Source: CALLPQ01 sp039819545
Lineage (GTDB): Bacteria; Pseudomonadota; Alphaproteobacteria; Caulobacterales; Parvularculaceae
Direction: 5' to 3'
Length of the DNA stretch: 64,000 nucleotides
Assembly (NCBI GenBank): GCA_039819545.1
Contig: JBCBRS010000003.1
Coordinates: 62,001-126,000 of the forward strand
In this document: positions 1-9,000 of the stretch, piece after piece
Layout: every line of letters starts with the position of its first letter
Position numbering within the stretch: the stretch's first letter is position 1
The notes under the pieces: model-generated
The model's input: only the letters and a program-made list of their open reading frames with translations
The model's database searches: none
Told to the model about the DNA's origin: nothing
Translations under genes and position numbers: made by a program

Positions 1-160
1 CCATGCCCACATTGTTGCCCGGGTGATATTTCGTGCCGCGCTGGCGCACAATAATATTGCCCGGAATCACATGCTCGTCGCCGAATTTTTTTACACCAAG
101 GCGGCGACCTTCGGAGTCGCGACCGTTTCGTGATGAGCCACCGGCTTTCTTATGGGCCAT
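1..160 (-). CDS. rpmA: 50S ribosomal protein L27 (3' end outside window)
   Basis: Reading from the ATG at 158-160 toward the window edge gives 53 residues beginning MAHKKAGGSSRNGRDSEGRR and continuing with the typical L27 core (VKKFGDE, then GNIIVRQRGTK and HPGNNVGMG). L27 sits near the peptidyl transferase centre of the large subunit. The N-terminus starts directly with AHKKAGG, so no cleaved leader of the Firmicutes type is present. It lies 93 bp downstream of rplU on the same strand, the usual rplU-rpmA operon order. The C-terminal part is cut off by the window edge. Confidence 0.95.
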   Translation of the reverse strand, partial: MAHKKAGGSSRNGRDSEGRRLGVKKFGDEHVIPGNIIVRQRGTKYHPGNNVGM

Positions 161-253
161 GGGTATCGTCTCCACTCAGGGGCGCTGGTTCACAATCGCA
201 ACGCCGACACTTAGAAATGGCCCAGCGGGCCGTTTAATTCAACAGGGTGCGCC

Positions 254-901
254 TTATTTCTGCGCGGCCAGGTCTTTTGCTTTGGTGATCCAATCGTCCC
301 GCTCAATCCGGCCTTTGAACTTCAGGCGCGCATCCACGTAAGCGACATTTTCAGGGGTCCAACCGGCAATCTGTTCGAAAGTATAAAACCCAAGGTCGTT
401 TAGCGTTTCTTCGAGTTTTGGCCCCACACCGCTGATCAGTTTCAGATCGTCGGCATTGTCGGGCCGCGCCTCATAGGTCATGGGCGCCGTTTCTGCGGCT
501 GGGGCAACTTCCGCTGCTGGCGCTGGCGCAGCGGCGCTTTCAGCAGGCGCGGGCTTCGCAGTCTTTTTGACAGCACTCGGCTTTGCCCCGCCGGTCAGAA
601 TGTCGGTGACGCGCAGCACCGTCAGATGCTGGCGATGGCCCTTTTTGCGGCGATAATTTTGACGACGGCGTTTCTTGAAAACGATGATCTTTTTCGCGCG
701 GCCCTGCTCGAGGATTTCGGCGGCCACACTGGCACCATCAACGAGCGGCGCGCCGACGGTCACATCGCCGCCATTCGCAACCATGAGCACCTCATCGAGC
801 ACAACGGTTTCCCCGTCGTCCCCGGCCAGCTTTTCAACTTTGATGATATCGTCTTTGGCGACGCGATATTGCTTGCCGCCCGTCTTTACGACTGCATACA
901 T
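254..901 (-). CDS. rplU: 50S ribosomal protein L21 with long C-terminal extension
   Basis: The first ~100 residues are a standard L21 (MYAVVKTGGKQYRV at the start, KKRRRQNYRRKKGHRQ signature near residue 80), which binds 23S rRNA early in large-subunit assembly. A Pro/Ala-rich linker (about residues 105-140) follows. The last ~70 residues read as a helix-hairpin-helix-like domain (LKLISGVGPKLEETLNDLGF). Total 215 aa against about 100 for a plain L21. This kind of extension is known from other alphaproteobacterial L21 proteins; its role is not established. An AAGG ribosome-binding site precedes the ATG at 899-901. Operon with rpmA downstream. The 265-bp upstream gap shared with the DUF481 gene must hold its promoter and leader. 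Confidence 0.95.
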   Translation of the reverse strand: MYAVVKTGGKQYRVAKDDIIKVEKLAGDDGETVVLDEVLMVANGGDVTVGAPLVDGASVAAEILEQGRAKKIIVFKKRRRQNYRRKKGHRQHLTVLRVTDILTGGAKPSAVKKTAKPAPAESAAAPAPAAEVAPAAETAPMTYEARPDNADDLKLISGVGPKLEETLNDLGFYTFEQIAGWTPENVAYVDARLKFKGRIERDDWITKAKDLAAQK

Positions 902-1104
902 GGGATCGACCTTTCATTGGCGGCACCATGTTGTGTACCGCGCTGTCCTTTTTTGCCCCGGTTTCTACCGCCCGGTTTTTCTGAGAGGAGGGGAGGTACC
1001 CTCTCCGGAACGCCGCGTCAAGCGCCGCGATAGCCCACCCAGTAGTCGAGCTGGGCCCTCTTTTTTTGCGCGCAATTGCGCCCCGAATTTGGCGATATTC
1101 GTGG

Positions 1105-1119
1105 TTAACCGGCTCTTAA
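1105..1119. promoter_or_regulatory. candidate CtrA-type binding site (TTAA-N7-TTAA)
   Basis: The sequence TTAACCGGCTCTTAA is a perfect match to the TTAA-N7-TTAA full site of the alphaproteobacterial cell-cycle regulator CtrA. It lies in the intergenic region between divergent rplU and the DUF481 gene, 48 bp before the DUF481 start codon. The consensus is established knowledge; binding here is inference, and such sites occur by chance. Confidence 0.4.
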
Positions 1120-1166
1120 ACCAAGGTGTGGAATAGCTGTTCCGTACCCAGAAAAGGGCAAGAGCA

Positions 1167-2291
1167 ATGAAGTTGTCACGAACAAATCTCCTGAATTCAA
1201 TGCGTCCCGTTCGGGCCTGTCGTTCTATCGCGCCGACGGCGATCGCCGCTGCCGCGATGGGAACACTCGTACCAGCCGCCGCACTCCCCACCATCCAGAC
1301 CAACGCCCCTATTCAAACCGATGCAGTCCCGGCCATTGCCCGTGATATTATAGATGCAGCCGCCCGTAACGGCGATGCCGATGACGTCGTCGCCGTGATC
1401 AGCGCCGCCCGCGATGTCCTGCCCAGTTTTGCCGCCGCCATTGATACCTATGGCAACGCGGTTCTCGCAGACCTTAACAACCCGAGCAATCAAGATGGTG
1501 TCGTAGCAGCAGCCGCAGCATCGCCGGAAAAAACGGACGCCGACGAAGCAAAGGTCAGCTCACAGAGTGAAAGTGACGAGGCCAATGACGCTGCTGATGA
1601 GGACGCTGATAAAGACGAGGTGCAAAAGTCCTATGGGTTATTTGCCCTGGCACCGTGGGAGGGTTCGGTTAACCTCGCAGCGGTAACGGCTTCAGGGAAT
1701 GCCGATAATGCAGCGGTTGGTTTTGCCCTTAACGCCAGCCGGATCACCGGCAAATTCACGCACAATGTGGCGGCCTATATCGATATTGGTGAGGCCAATT
1801 CAGTGCTTAGCCAAAAGCGATGGGGCGCGAGCTACAAACTCGATTATGCCATTGCAGAGCGTTGGTACGCATTCGGACGCATTGCCTATGATGAAGATGA
1901 GTTTTCGGGGTTTGATTACCGGGTCGCCGCCAATAGCGGGGTCGGCTATTTTATCGCCAAGTCCGATCCGTTTACCTGGAAAGTTGAGGCGGGGCCCGGC
2001 TATCGAATATCCCTGATCGACGCCGACGATACACGCCAGAACCAGTTTGCGTTCTATGCCGCAAGCGACCTCGACTGGGCCATCCGCGAGGGGCTGACCC
2101 TGACCTCCGACATTGCCGCCACCTATACCAACGCGACCACAACGTTGGAGGCGACACACGGATTAAACGCAACCCTGTGGGGCAGTTTTACCGCCGGTCT
2201 GTCGCATTACTATCGGTTTGAAACCGATCCGCCTGCGGACCGTGTGAATTCAGATAATGTGATCCGCGCGACTTTGGGCTACAAATTTTGA
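1167..2291 (+). CDS. DUF481 family outer membrane beta-barrel protein
   Basis: 374 aa. An N-terminal export signal (about residues 1-40, ending near PAAALP) is followed by a low-complexity acidic stretch (about 120-152, rich in D, E, A and S). A barrel domain of the DUF481/YdiY type follows: APWEGSVNLAAVTASGNADN, alternating aromatic strands, and a C-terminal ATLGYKF ending in Phe as in outer membrane proteins. DUF481 proteins are described as salt-induced outer membrane proteins; the substrate is unknown. AAGGG precedes the ATG at the right spacing. A CtrA-type site lies 48 bp upstream. Convergent with the next gene. Confidence 0.85.
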   Translation: MKLSRTNLLNSMRPVRACRSIAPTAIAAAAMGTLVPAAALPTIQTNAPIQTDAVPAIARDIIDAAARNGDADDVVAVISAARDVLPSFAAAIDTYGNAVLADLNNPSNQDGVVAAAAASPEKTDADEAKVSSQSESDEANDAADEDADKDEVQKSYGLFALAPWEGSVNLAAVTASGNADNAAVGFALNASRITGKFTHNVAAYIDIGEANSVLSQKRWGASYKLDYAIAERWYAFGRIAYDEDEFSGFDYRVAANSGVGYFIAKSDPFTWKVEAGPGYRISLIDADDTRQNQFAFYAASDLDWAIREGLTLTSDIAATYTNATTTLEATHGLNATLWGSFTAGLSHYYRFETDPPADRVNSDNVIRATLGYKF

Positions 2292-2334
2292 GCGCCAACA
2301 AACGCTCACCAGATAAACCGCATGACCGCTTTGT

Positions 2335-3234
2335 TTAACGCGCTGTGTCAGCGGGGCGTTGCCACGGCACATTGGCAGGAATGTTATGCACCGCATGGGC
2401 CCGCAGGGCGCGGGTAAGACTCTCCGGATCACCTGACAGGTCCGTATGCGCAATAGGCTTGTCAAAAGTCAGGGTAAAGCGCTTGCGTTTTTTATTCAGG
2501 AGCTCGTTAAAGAGCGTAATGTCACGCAATTCTGGGCCCAGATTTCGAAACCAGTAATAGAGCCATGAATTGCGGGCAGCCATGTGAACCGGCACCACGT
2601 CACATTCATATTTGCGCGCAAGACTGACCACCGAGGTCATCCAGTCCTGTTCGGTGAGCACTTTGTCTTCATTCATATAGGCAAGACGGCCCGAAGGAAA
2701 AATCACTAGACAGCGGCCTTCGTCAAAGGCGGCACGCGTGGCAGCGAGCGTCTCGCGCGAGCGCTGGCGGGTGCGTTTTTCCTGTAGCCATTCCACCGGA
2801 ATGATCATATCGCGGAATTGCGGGGCGGCGCGGATGGCATCGCGATTGGCGTAAAACGCCATGTCGGGTCGCACCGTTTTCAACGCATCAAACATGGCAA
2901 TGCCGTCGGCGATGCCCGTGGGGTGGGTGCTGGCAATGATCAGGCGGCCCGTGCGCGGCACGGTCTCGAGCCCGTGGGTTATGAGCGACAGGGAAAGAAT
3001 ATCGCTGAGATGGGTAAAGGCCTCGCAGGCGGTGAGCGGATGGATAGCATCAGCCATCTTCACCGCCTCCCCATGACGCAAGAGAGGATAAAGCACGGCC
3101 TTATAGAGCGGCCATAAAAAATCTTTCTGCATCGACTGGCAGCGTTCTTCGAGCAGGATGTCGATGATATGACGCGGATCGTCCACGTCTTCGGGCAGCC
3201 GCGCGGGCACATCGGCCGGCAATGTCCGCGCCAT
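2335..3234 (-). CDS. PlsC-like glycerolipid acyltransferase
   Basis: 299 aa from the ATG at 3232-3234; the frame is open a further 39 codons upstream but that part looks non-coding. The acyltransferase core is visible: STHPTGIADGIAM supplies the His...Asp catalytic motif, then YANRDAI, then the FPSGRLAY block that corresponds to the glycerol-phosphate binding motif (usually F-P-E-G). It probably acylates a lysophospholipid or glycerol-3-phosphate at the inner membrane; the exact substrate cannot be read from the sequence. It stands alone, convergent with the DUF481 gene and followed upstream by the sulP terminator region. No strong ribosome-binding site is visible, so the start is uncertain. 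Confidence 0.75.
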   Translation of the reverse strand: MARTLPADVPARLPEDVDDPRHIIDILLEERCQSMQKDFLWPLYKAVLYPLLRHGEAVKMADAIHPLTACEAFTHLSDILSLSLITHGLETVPRTGRLIIASTHPTGIADGIAMFDALKTVRPDMAFYANRDAIRAAPQFRDMIIPVEWLQEKRTRQRSRETLAATRAAFDEGRCLVIFPSGRLAYMNEDKVLTEQDWMTSVVSLARKYECDVVPVHMAARNSWLYYWFRNLGPELRDITLFNELLNKKRKRFTLTFDKPIAHTDLSGDPESLTRALRAHAVHNIPANVPWQRPADTAR

Positions 3235-3499
3235 AGCGTTCTGGAGGCCATCCGCCCGGTCGGAGCGTGCCCTAGACTGTGCCAAACGGGGGCTGTGCGT
3301 AATCGTCGAAATAATGCACGTCCTATCCCTGTCGGGTCCGGGCTCTATCAAGTGAAGCGATTATAAAGCGGTTTCGCGGCCCGGTGCAGTGAAATCGCCG
3401 TGCGAGAGATGTGCCATATTGCGGGTGCCGGGTGAAGGTCGAAAGTGAAGCGGGCACACCCCAAGCCTATCAAGCGGGAGGATCAAGCCCGCCTTGCAC

Positions 3500-3536
3500 A
3501 AAAAAACGGGGCCCCAGAAGCGCCCCGTCTTTTCTT
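3500..3536 (-). terminator. rho-independent terminator of sulP
   Basis: The arms ACGGGGC (3506-3512) and GCCCCGT (3522-3528) form a GC-rich hairpin. On the minus strand it is followed by a run of seven T, just downstream of the sulP stop. The plus strand also carries a broken T-run after the hairpin, so it may work in both directions. Confidence 0.8.
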
Positions 3537-3567
3537 TTTTCACGCCCGAATGATGCCGCGGTGCGCC

Positions 3568-5244
3568 CTATTGGGCTGGGGCGGGGGCGGGGGCGCGGGC
3601 GCCGCCACCGGTATTGGTGTCGGCGGCCGGTTCCAGCACCTTGGCAACCGCGTCACGCAAGGCGTCAAGGCGGTTTTCATAGCGGGTATCGCCCGGCACG
3701 CAGTGGTCAGCCTCCAGCCCCGCAAGGATTGATTTCACGGACTCGGTCATACCGGTGAGATAGACCCGCTTGCCCGCTTCGCGCGCGTCACAGGCAATGG
3801 TCTCCACCGCCCGCGCCGCGGACAAATCGATATCCGGTGATTTGGAAAAATCGAGGATCAGCGACTGGACCTTTTCTCTCGTATGCTCACGCACATGGTG
3901 ACCGAGTTCTGCCGCCGCACCAAAGCTCAACGGTGCCCCAAAGTCGAAAAGGGTCACTTTACCGCCAGCCTCTGCAAGGAGGGCACGCTCTTCGTCAGAA
4001 TGGGACGCGTCACCGGAACTCACTTTGACAAGTTGGATATCGGCAATCTTTTTCACATAGGCGAGGGCAGCCAGAACAACCCCGGCACCAACCGCCGTGA
4101 TCAGATCTACAAAGACCGTCAGACCCAGAACCAAAAGCATAAGGGCCAAATCCCAACGCGGGCCCTTGTGGGCGCGGCGCAGGTATGACCAGTCGATGAT
4201 ATCGTAGCCAACCTTGAACAGAATACCGGCCAGAACCGCTTGGGGGATTTGCTCGGCCAACGGTGCTGCCACCAACACAATGGTGAGCAGCAAGAGCGAA
4301 TGGATCATTCCCGACAGACGGGTCACACCGCCGGCCCGAATGTTCACCACGGTCCGCATGGTTGCCCCAGCACCGGGGATCGACCCGAAAAGACCGGCAA
4401 CGGCATTGCCAATGCCTTGACCAATCAATTCCCGGTTCGACTGGTGCTTGGTGCGGGTCATATTATCCGCCACCAAGGAGGTCAGGAGGCTGTCAATGCT
4501 GCCCAAAAGCGCCAGCGTGATGGCGGCCTTCACGATGATACTCAGCTCCGGCATGGAAAGTTGCGGTATGACCAGATCGGGAAAGCCCACAGGGATATTG
4601 CCAAGCAAGGGTGCCCCTTTGACAAAAACGCTCAGAACCGTTGCGATGATCAATGCCGCCAAAGCGCCAGGCATCCATTTGGCGATTTTGGCGGGCCACA
4701 AAAAGATGATCGCGAGGGCTAATCCACCCACAAGTAGAGCGACGGGATTGGCGCTGGCGATGGCCGCTGGCATGGACATCAACGCGCCCACTGGGCCCGG
4801 TTCATCTGGGGTCAGCCCAAAAAAGCGCGGCAATTGCAACGAGATGATGATCACGCCGATCCCTGACATGAAGCCCGACACCACCGGATACGGCACAAGG
4901 TTGATGTATTGACCAACCCGCAAGACCCCGAGCGCAATCTGGATCAGACCGGCGAGAACAACCGCCGCAAAAATAAGCGGCAAACTATCGGTGCCGATGC
5001 TGGCCACCACGCCGGCAAAAACAACGATCATCGGGCCGGTAGGGCCAGAAACCTGCGTGTTGGTACCGCCAAAAAGCGCCGCAAAAAAGCCAACGAGGAT
5101 CGCGCCCCACAACCCGTAGATCGCACCGTCCGGTAGGCCCGACTGCACCCCGAAGGCAAGAGCCAACGGCAGGGCCACGATACCGGCGGTAATACCGCCA
5201 AAGATATCACCGCGCAGGTGCGAGGTGTCGAAGTATTTTGCCAT
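3568..5244 (-). CDS. SulP family anion transporter with STAS domain
   Basis: 558 aa. The N-terminal ~420 residues are hydrophobic with about ten to twelve membrane segments and the SulP hallmarks (GITAGIVALPLALAFGVQSG near residue 17; FGGTNTQVSGPTGPM near 59). A cytoplasmic STAS domain follows (about 430-545: LFDFGAPLSFGAAAE, LILDFSKSPDIDLSAARAVE). The family moves sulfate or bicarbonate, usually with Na+ or H+; the QVSGPTGPM region is shared with BicA-type bicarbonate carriers, so HCO3- is possible. The tail is Pro/Ala-rich. An ArsR regulator gene lies 216 bp upstream on the same strand and a strong terminator follows. Confidence 0.88.
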   Translation of the reverse strand: MAKYFDTSHLRGDIFGGITAGIVALPLALAFGVQSGLPDGAIYGLWGAILVGFFAALFGGTNTQVSGPTGPMIVVFAGVVASIGTDSLPLIFAAVVLAGLIQIALGVLRVGQYINLVPYPVVSGFMSGIGVIIISLQLPRFFGLTPDEPGPVGALMSMPAAIASANPVALLVGGLALAIIFLWPAKIAKWMPGALAALIIATVLSVFVKGAPLLGNIPVGFPDLVIPQLSMPELSIIVKAAITLALLGSIDSLLTSLVADNMTRTKHQSNRELIGQGIGNAVAGLFGSIPGAGATMRTVVNIRAGGVTRLSGMIHSLLLLTIVLVAAPLAEQIPQAVLAGILFKVGYDIIDWSYLRRAHKGPRWDLALMLLVLGLTVFVDLITAVGAGVVLAALAYVKKIADIQLVKVSSGDASHSDEERALLAEAGGKVTLFDFGAPLSFGAAAELGHHVREHTREKVQSLILDFSKSPDIDLSAARAVETIACDAREAGKRVYLTGMTESVKSILAGLEADHCVPGDTRYENRLDALRDAVAKVLEPAADTNTGGGARAPAPAPAQ

Positions 5245-5460
5245 GAAAGATCTCCTGATCGGTGTGGTTACGCCGCCTCCAGTCGTGCAGAGGCGTGTCT
5301 AACGGGTGCTTACGGGTTTTGGAGTGAACGGTTCGGCTGGATAAAGGCGGTGCGCTATAGTTTTGCCCGCAACGCGCAAAGGTGCGGCCATACCCCACTG
5401 TTACATGTTGATTTTGTTACGGTTTGGCGGGCTTGTTGGGTTCATGCAGATCACTGTTTT

Positions 5461-5901
5461 TCACTTTGAGGGACCCGTTTGGGTGTTCGGTAAAGCTGGG
5501 TCCGCGACCCCCGATTCGGGGGCAGCGGTAGGGCTATCGGTCGTAAGGGTTTCGCTCACCCACAGTTTTCTAACCTCATCAACGGTCTGCGGCTTAATCT
5601 GGTCGGCGGCGGCCCGGGCCTCCACAAATTGCAACCCATCAACAATCCAGTGGGCAAGGTCGGGCTGTGCCAGGGAATAATAAACATGGCGGCCATCGCG
5701 CCGCTCCTCCACGAGCCGGTGGGCGCGCATGAGAGACAAATGTTGCGATATACGCGTGGCGGGTAGGTCCAACTCGTCGCTGATTGAATTGACGTCAAAT
5801 TCGCGGACGCGAAGGATCTCCACAATGCGGATGCGGTCCCGGTGGGCCAGCACCTTAAAGACTTCGGCCAGTTCTTTTGCCACCACCAAGCGACTGGGCA
5901 T
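5461..5901 (-). CDS. ArsR family winged-helix transcriptional regulator
   Basis: 146 aa from the ATG at 5899-5901, chosen because CGGAGAG sits at good spacing before it. An ATG 54 bp upstream has no usable ribosome-binding site. The winged helix occupies about residues 8-95: FKVLAHRDRIRIVEIL, DLPATRISQHLSLMRAHRLV as recognition helix, RRDGRHVYYSL as wing. No Cys metal-binding motif of the ArsR/SmtB kind is visible, so it may sense something other than a metal. It precedes sulP on the same strand and is the obvious candidate to control it. The last ~40 residues are a polar, probably disordered tail. Confidence 0.82.
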   Translation of the reverse strand: MPSRLVVAKELAEVFKVLAHRDRIRIVEILRVREFDVNSISDELDLPATRISQHLSLMRAHRLVEERRDGRHVYYSLAQPDLAHWIVDGLQFVEARAAADQIKPQTVDEVRKLWVSETLTTDSPTAAPESGVADPALPNTQTGPSK

Positions 5902-6180
5902 GCGGGCTCTCCGTTCACCGACAAAGGATGAGGCATCAGGGCGGGCATTGGTCATCCTATAAGGCGAAACCCAACCCTCAGTTGCTGCAGATATATGCAG
6001 CCTTCTTCAGATTTGCAATTGCATTTGTCAGGAAACAACTGAGCTTTTTCAGCCGTTTGCCCGCGCTCACGCCCCCTTCACGGGGGTCTCACAACACGGT
6101 GCCTCACCGGCCTGTGTAACGCACGTGATCGGTCACTGAATTATGCAGAGCCATCAATATTTAGCTGAGGACCCTTCGCC

Positions 6181-6945
6181 ATGTCATTTTCAAGAAATCT
6201 ACGCGGTGCCGTGATGGCCGCTTTGTCCCTCTCCCTTGTCGCAGCCCCCAATGCGCGCGCTGGCGTATTTGATACTGATCCCACAAAGGGCGGCTTTTAC
6301 ATCTCCGGTTTTGGCGGCATCAATTTTGGCCAGGACGCCGAATTTGAAGGCATTCAGGACCCTGCCGCCGGCGTGCCCGGTGTTACCGGTGGCCCGGCGC
6401 TGGTCGACGTGGATTTTGGGAGCGACCGCACCTTTGGCGGCGCGGTGGGCGCACAATTACCCTTCAAGGTTTTCGGGGTCTTCCATCCCCGGATTGAGAT
6501 CGAGGGCTCATCCTTGCGCCAGACGGTGGAGAGGGGTGCGTTTAACAGCGGCACGCAAAGCTTTAGCGGTCAGCTGTCGGGCACCGCGCTTTATCTAAAC
6601 AATTATTCCGATATCAAATTTTCCGAAAACCAGGTGCTCGTGCCGTATATCGGCGGCGGCATTGGCGCGGTCTTTCTGGACAGCGATATCCAATATTTTC
6701 CCGCCGCGCTTTCGGCCCCCAATTTTGCCGTTCAGGGAGAAGACACCGCCCTTGGCACCCACATGGCGGGGGGCATCAGCTTCCGGTTTAACGATGCCTT
6801 CGATCTTTATTCAGAGGCCCGTTACACCCGTATTTACAATGCCGATTTCGACCGCCGGTTCCTCGCCAATGACGGTTTCAGCGCCACCGTCGAAGACACC
6901 ATCAGCACGGTCTCAGTTGTTGGTGGCCTAAGATTTCGGTTCTAA
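6181..6945 (+). CDS. Outer membrane beta-barrel protein (OmpA/Opa-like small porin family)
   Basis: 254 aa. A Sec signal peptide (residues 1-28, cleavage after NARA) is followed by a single barrel domain: GGFYISGFGGINFGQ at the start, RIEIEGSSLRQ, VPYIGGGIGAVFLDSDI, YSEARYTRIYN, and a terminal VVGGLRFRF ending in Phe for BAM recognition. No periplasmic OmpA domain follows. This is the common 8-strand surface protein family of Proteobacteria; its ligand is unknown. GAGG lies about 10 bases before the ATG. It stands alone, divergent from the arsR gene. Confidence 0.8.
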   Translation: MSFSRNLRGAVMAALSLSLVAAPNARAGVFDTDPTKGGFYISGFGGINFGQDAEFEGIQDPAAGVPGVTGGPALVDVDFGSDRTFGGAVGAQLPFKVFGVFHPRIEIEGSSLRQTVERGAFNSGTQSFSGQLSGTALYLNNYSDIKFSENQVLVPYIGGGIGAVFLDSDIQYFPAALSAPNFAVQGEDTALGTHMAGGISFRFNDAFDLYSEARYTRIYNADFDRRFLANDGFSATVEDTISTVSVVGGLRFRF

Positions 6946-6991
6946 AACGAGCACTACGGCAAATAGCGTTTGAGGCGGTCTGCCGAAGACG

Positions 6992-7699
6992 CTAGCCCGC
7001 GCCCAACTGGTGGTCCGTGAGGGTTGCGCAGCCCTGTTTGGCAAGGCTAAGGAGCGCCAGAAATTGCTCCTCAGAAAACGGATCGCCCTCGGCTGTGCCC
7101 TGAATTTCCACCAGCCCGCCCGTGCCGGTAATCACAAAGTTCGCATCGGCCTGCGCTGTTGAATCCTCGGCATAATCCAGGTCCATCACTGGTGCGCCCT
7201 GGGTCAACCCGCAGGAGATGGCAGCGACACTGTCTACAATCGGACTTTTCGTGATGATGCCTTGGGTCACCGCCCAATCGCACGCCTGTTTCAGCGCGAC
7301 CCAAGCCCCAGTGACCGAGGCGCAGCGTGTTCCGCCGTCGGCCTGCAGCACATCGCAATCGATCAGGATCTGCCGCTCGCCCAGGGCCTTCATATCCACG
7401 ACAGCGCGCAAGGATCGCCCGATTAGCCGCTGGATTTCCTGCGTGCGGCCCGATTGACCTTTTTTGGCCTCCCGGCGCATACGCTCGCCGGTGGAGCGGG
7501 GCAGCATTCCATATTCCGCCGTAACCCAGCCTGTGCCGCCACCACGCAGCCATGGCGGCGTTGTCTCATCCCAGCTTGCTGTGCACAGAACATGGGTGTC
7601 CCCACATTTGATCAGGCACGAGCCCTCCGCATGTTTCGTCGCCCCGACCTCCAAGGTGACGGGTCGCAATTCGTTAAACGCTCTGCCGGACGGGCGCAT
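6992..7699 (-). CDS. rph: Ribonuclease PH
   Basis: 235 aa from the ATG at 7697-7699, which has GGAG at ideal spacing; the longer open frame upstream is not needed. RNase PH trims the 3' ends of tRNA precursors by phosphorolysis. Motifs: MRPSGRAFNELRPVTLEVG at the N-terminus, GWVTAEYGMLPRST, EIQRLIGRSLRAVVD (phosphate-binding Arg), QADGGTRCASVTGAWVAL, MDLDYAEDSTAQADANFV. Length agrees with E. coli (238). Divergent from hrcA with about 100 bp between them, the common alphaproteobacterial arrangement. Confidence 0.97.
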   Translation of the reverse strand: MRPSGRAFNELRPVTLEVGATKHAEGSCLIKCGDTHVLCTASWDETTPPWLRGGGTGWVTAEYGMLPRSTGERMRREAKKGQSGRTQEIQRLIGRSLRAVVDMKALGERQILIDCDVLQADGGTRCASVTGAWVALKQACDWAVTQGIITKSPIVDSVAAISCGLTQGAPVMDLDYAEDSTAQADANFVITGTGGLVEIQGTAEGDPFSEEQFLALLSLAKQGCATLTDHQLGAG

Positions 7700-7802
7700 G
7701 AAAATCTCCATTGTTGAATGACGCCTACCTAGACGGGCGTCACCGATCCTGTCGAGATCGAACGCCCTTGAAGTTGTGGTCATTTTCGCCAATCTGCCTT
7801 CC

Positions 7803-8861
7803 ATGAGCGATCTATCGGATATTGATGCGCGCGCGCGGGCCGTTTTTCAGCGGTTGGTGGAAACCTATATCGCCACCGGGGAGCCGGTGGGGTCACGCAC
7901 GCTCAGCCAGGATACCCAGATTGATGCCTCAGCCGCGACCGTCCGCAATGTGATGGCCGATCTAACCGATCTCGGGCTTTTACATGCACCGCACATTTCT
8001 GCCGGTCGTCTGCCCACGGAGCTTGGGTTACGTCTGTTCGTCGACAGCCTTTTACAAGTTGGCGATCTGTCTGATCAGGACCGCGCGCGCATTGACGGCC
8101 ACTTGCAGGGTGGGCATGACCCCACCGCCCTTGCCTCCTCCGTTTTGGAAAACGTTGCTGCCAAACTTTCCGGGCTGACCCAGACCGCAAGCCTTGTGCT
8201 GACTGAAAAGGTTGAGGCGCCGCTCCGACATATCGAATTTGTGAGCACTGGGCCCGGCAAAGCACTCGCTGTCCTCGTCTTTGAAGATGGTGATGTGGAA
8301 AACCGGGTGATCGATATTCCTGCCGGGATGCCGCCTGCCTCACTGATCACGGCGGGCAATTATCTGAATGCTCGGTTGCGCGGCCAGACCCTGGGCGAGG
8401 CACGGGCGCATATTCTCAAAGCGCTCGAGACCGACCAGGCTGCACTTGACACCCTCACCGCCCAACTGGTCCGTGATGGCGTCGCCACCGTGACCGGTAC
8501 CGGCGAGATGGATGCAAAGTCCGCGAGCCTGATTGTGCGCGGGCGCGGGCGGCTGATCGATGAGCATGCCGCAGATAATCTCGAACGGGTGCGCATGCTG
8601 TTCGATGATCTCGAACGCAAGCAGGAGATGATCGATCTGTTGAGTGCCGCGCGGGAAGGGGATGGTGTGCGCATATTTATCGGTTCGGAAAATCGACTGT
8701 TTTCTCTTTCTGGCTCCTCCGTTGTGGTGGCCCCTTATCGGGACTCAAAAGACAATATCGTTGGGGTTCTGGGGGTGATTGGCCCCACCCGCCTGAATTA
8801 TGCGCGCGTCGTTCCCATCGTTGATTATACCGCCGATATGGTTTCACGCTTGTTGAAATGA
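7803..8861 (+). CDS. hrcA: Heat-inducible transcription repressor HrcA
   Basis: 352 aa from the ATG at 7803; a GTG 27 bp upstream in frame is an alternative and neither has a clear ribosome-binding site. The N-terminal winged helix reads ARAVFQRLVETYIATGEPVGSRTLSQ, then SAATVRNVMADLTDLGLLHAPHISAGRLPTELGLRLFVD. The C-terminal domain ends with VLGVIGPTRLNYARVVPIVDYTADMVSRLL. HrcA represses chaperone genes by binding CIRCE inverted repeats. I see no CIRCE element near this gene, so its targets (groESL, perhaps dnaK) lie outside the window. grpE follows on the same strand. Confidence 0.95.
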   Translation: MSDLSDIDARARAVFQRLVETYIATGEPVGSRTLSQDTQIDASAATVRNVMADLTDLGLLHAPHISAGRLPTELGLRLFVDSLLQVGDLSDQDRARIDGHLQGGHDPTALASSVLENVAAKLSGLTQTASLVLTEKVEAPLRHIEFVSTGPGKALAVLVFEDGDVENRVIDIPAGMPPASLITAGNYLNARLRGQTLGEARAHILKALETDQAALDTLTAQLVRDGVATVTGTGEMDAKSASLIVRGRGRLIDEHAADNLERVRMLFDDLERKQEMIDLLSAAREGDGVRIFIGSENRLFSLSGSSVVVAPYRDSKDNIVGVLGVIGPTRLNYARVVPIVDYTADMVSRLLK

Positions 8862-9000
8862 GCGCCATTGAAATTGGCGTCTGGCGCGCGTACATGCAGG
8901 GATCATTTCGATGAGGGTGTGCCGCGCCAGGACCAACGCGCACCCAAAATAGAGGTCGGGCAAGACGCCCAGCAAGACATTGGTTCAAGGACTGAAACAC

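Noticed and set aside
626..1136. Two plus-strand open frames of 135 and 153 codons across rplU.
   Set aside because: They lie opposite rplU, are rich in Arg, Ser and Pro, and share no domain; typical antisense shadows in GC-rich DNA.
7776..7802. Longer HrcA start at GTG 7776.
   Set aside because: The extra residues are not like other HrcA N-termini; kept as an alternative only.
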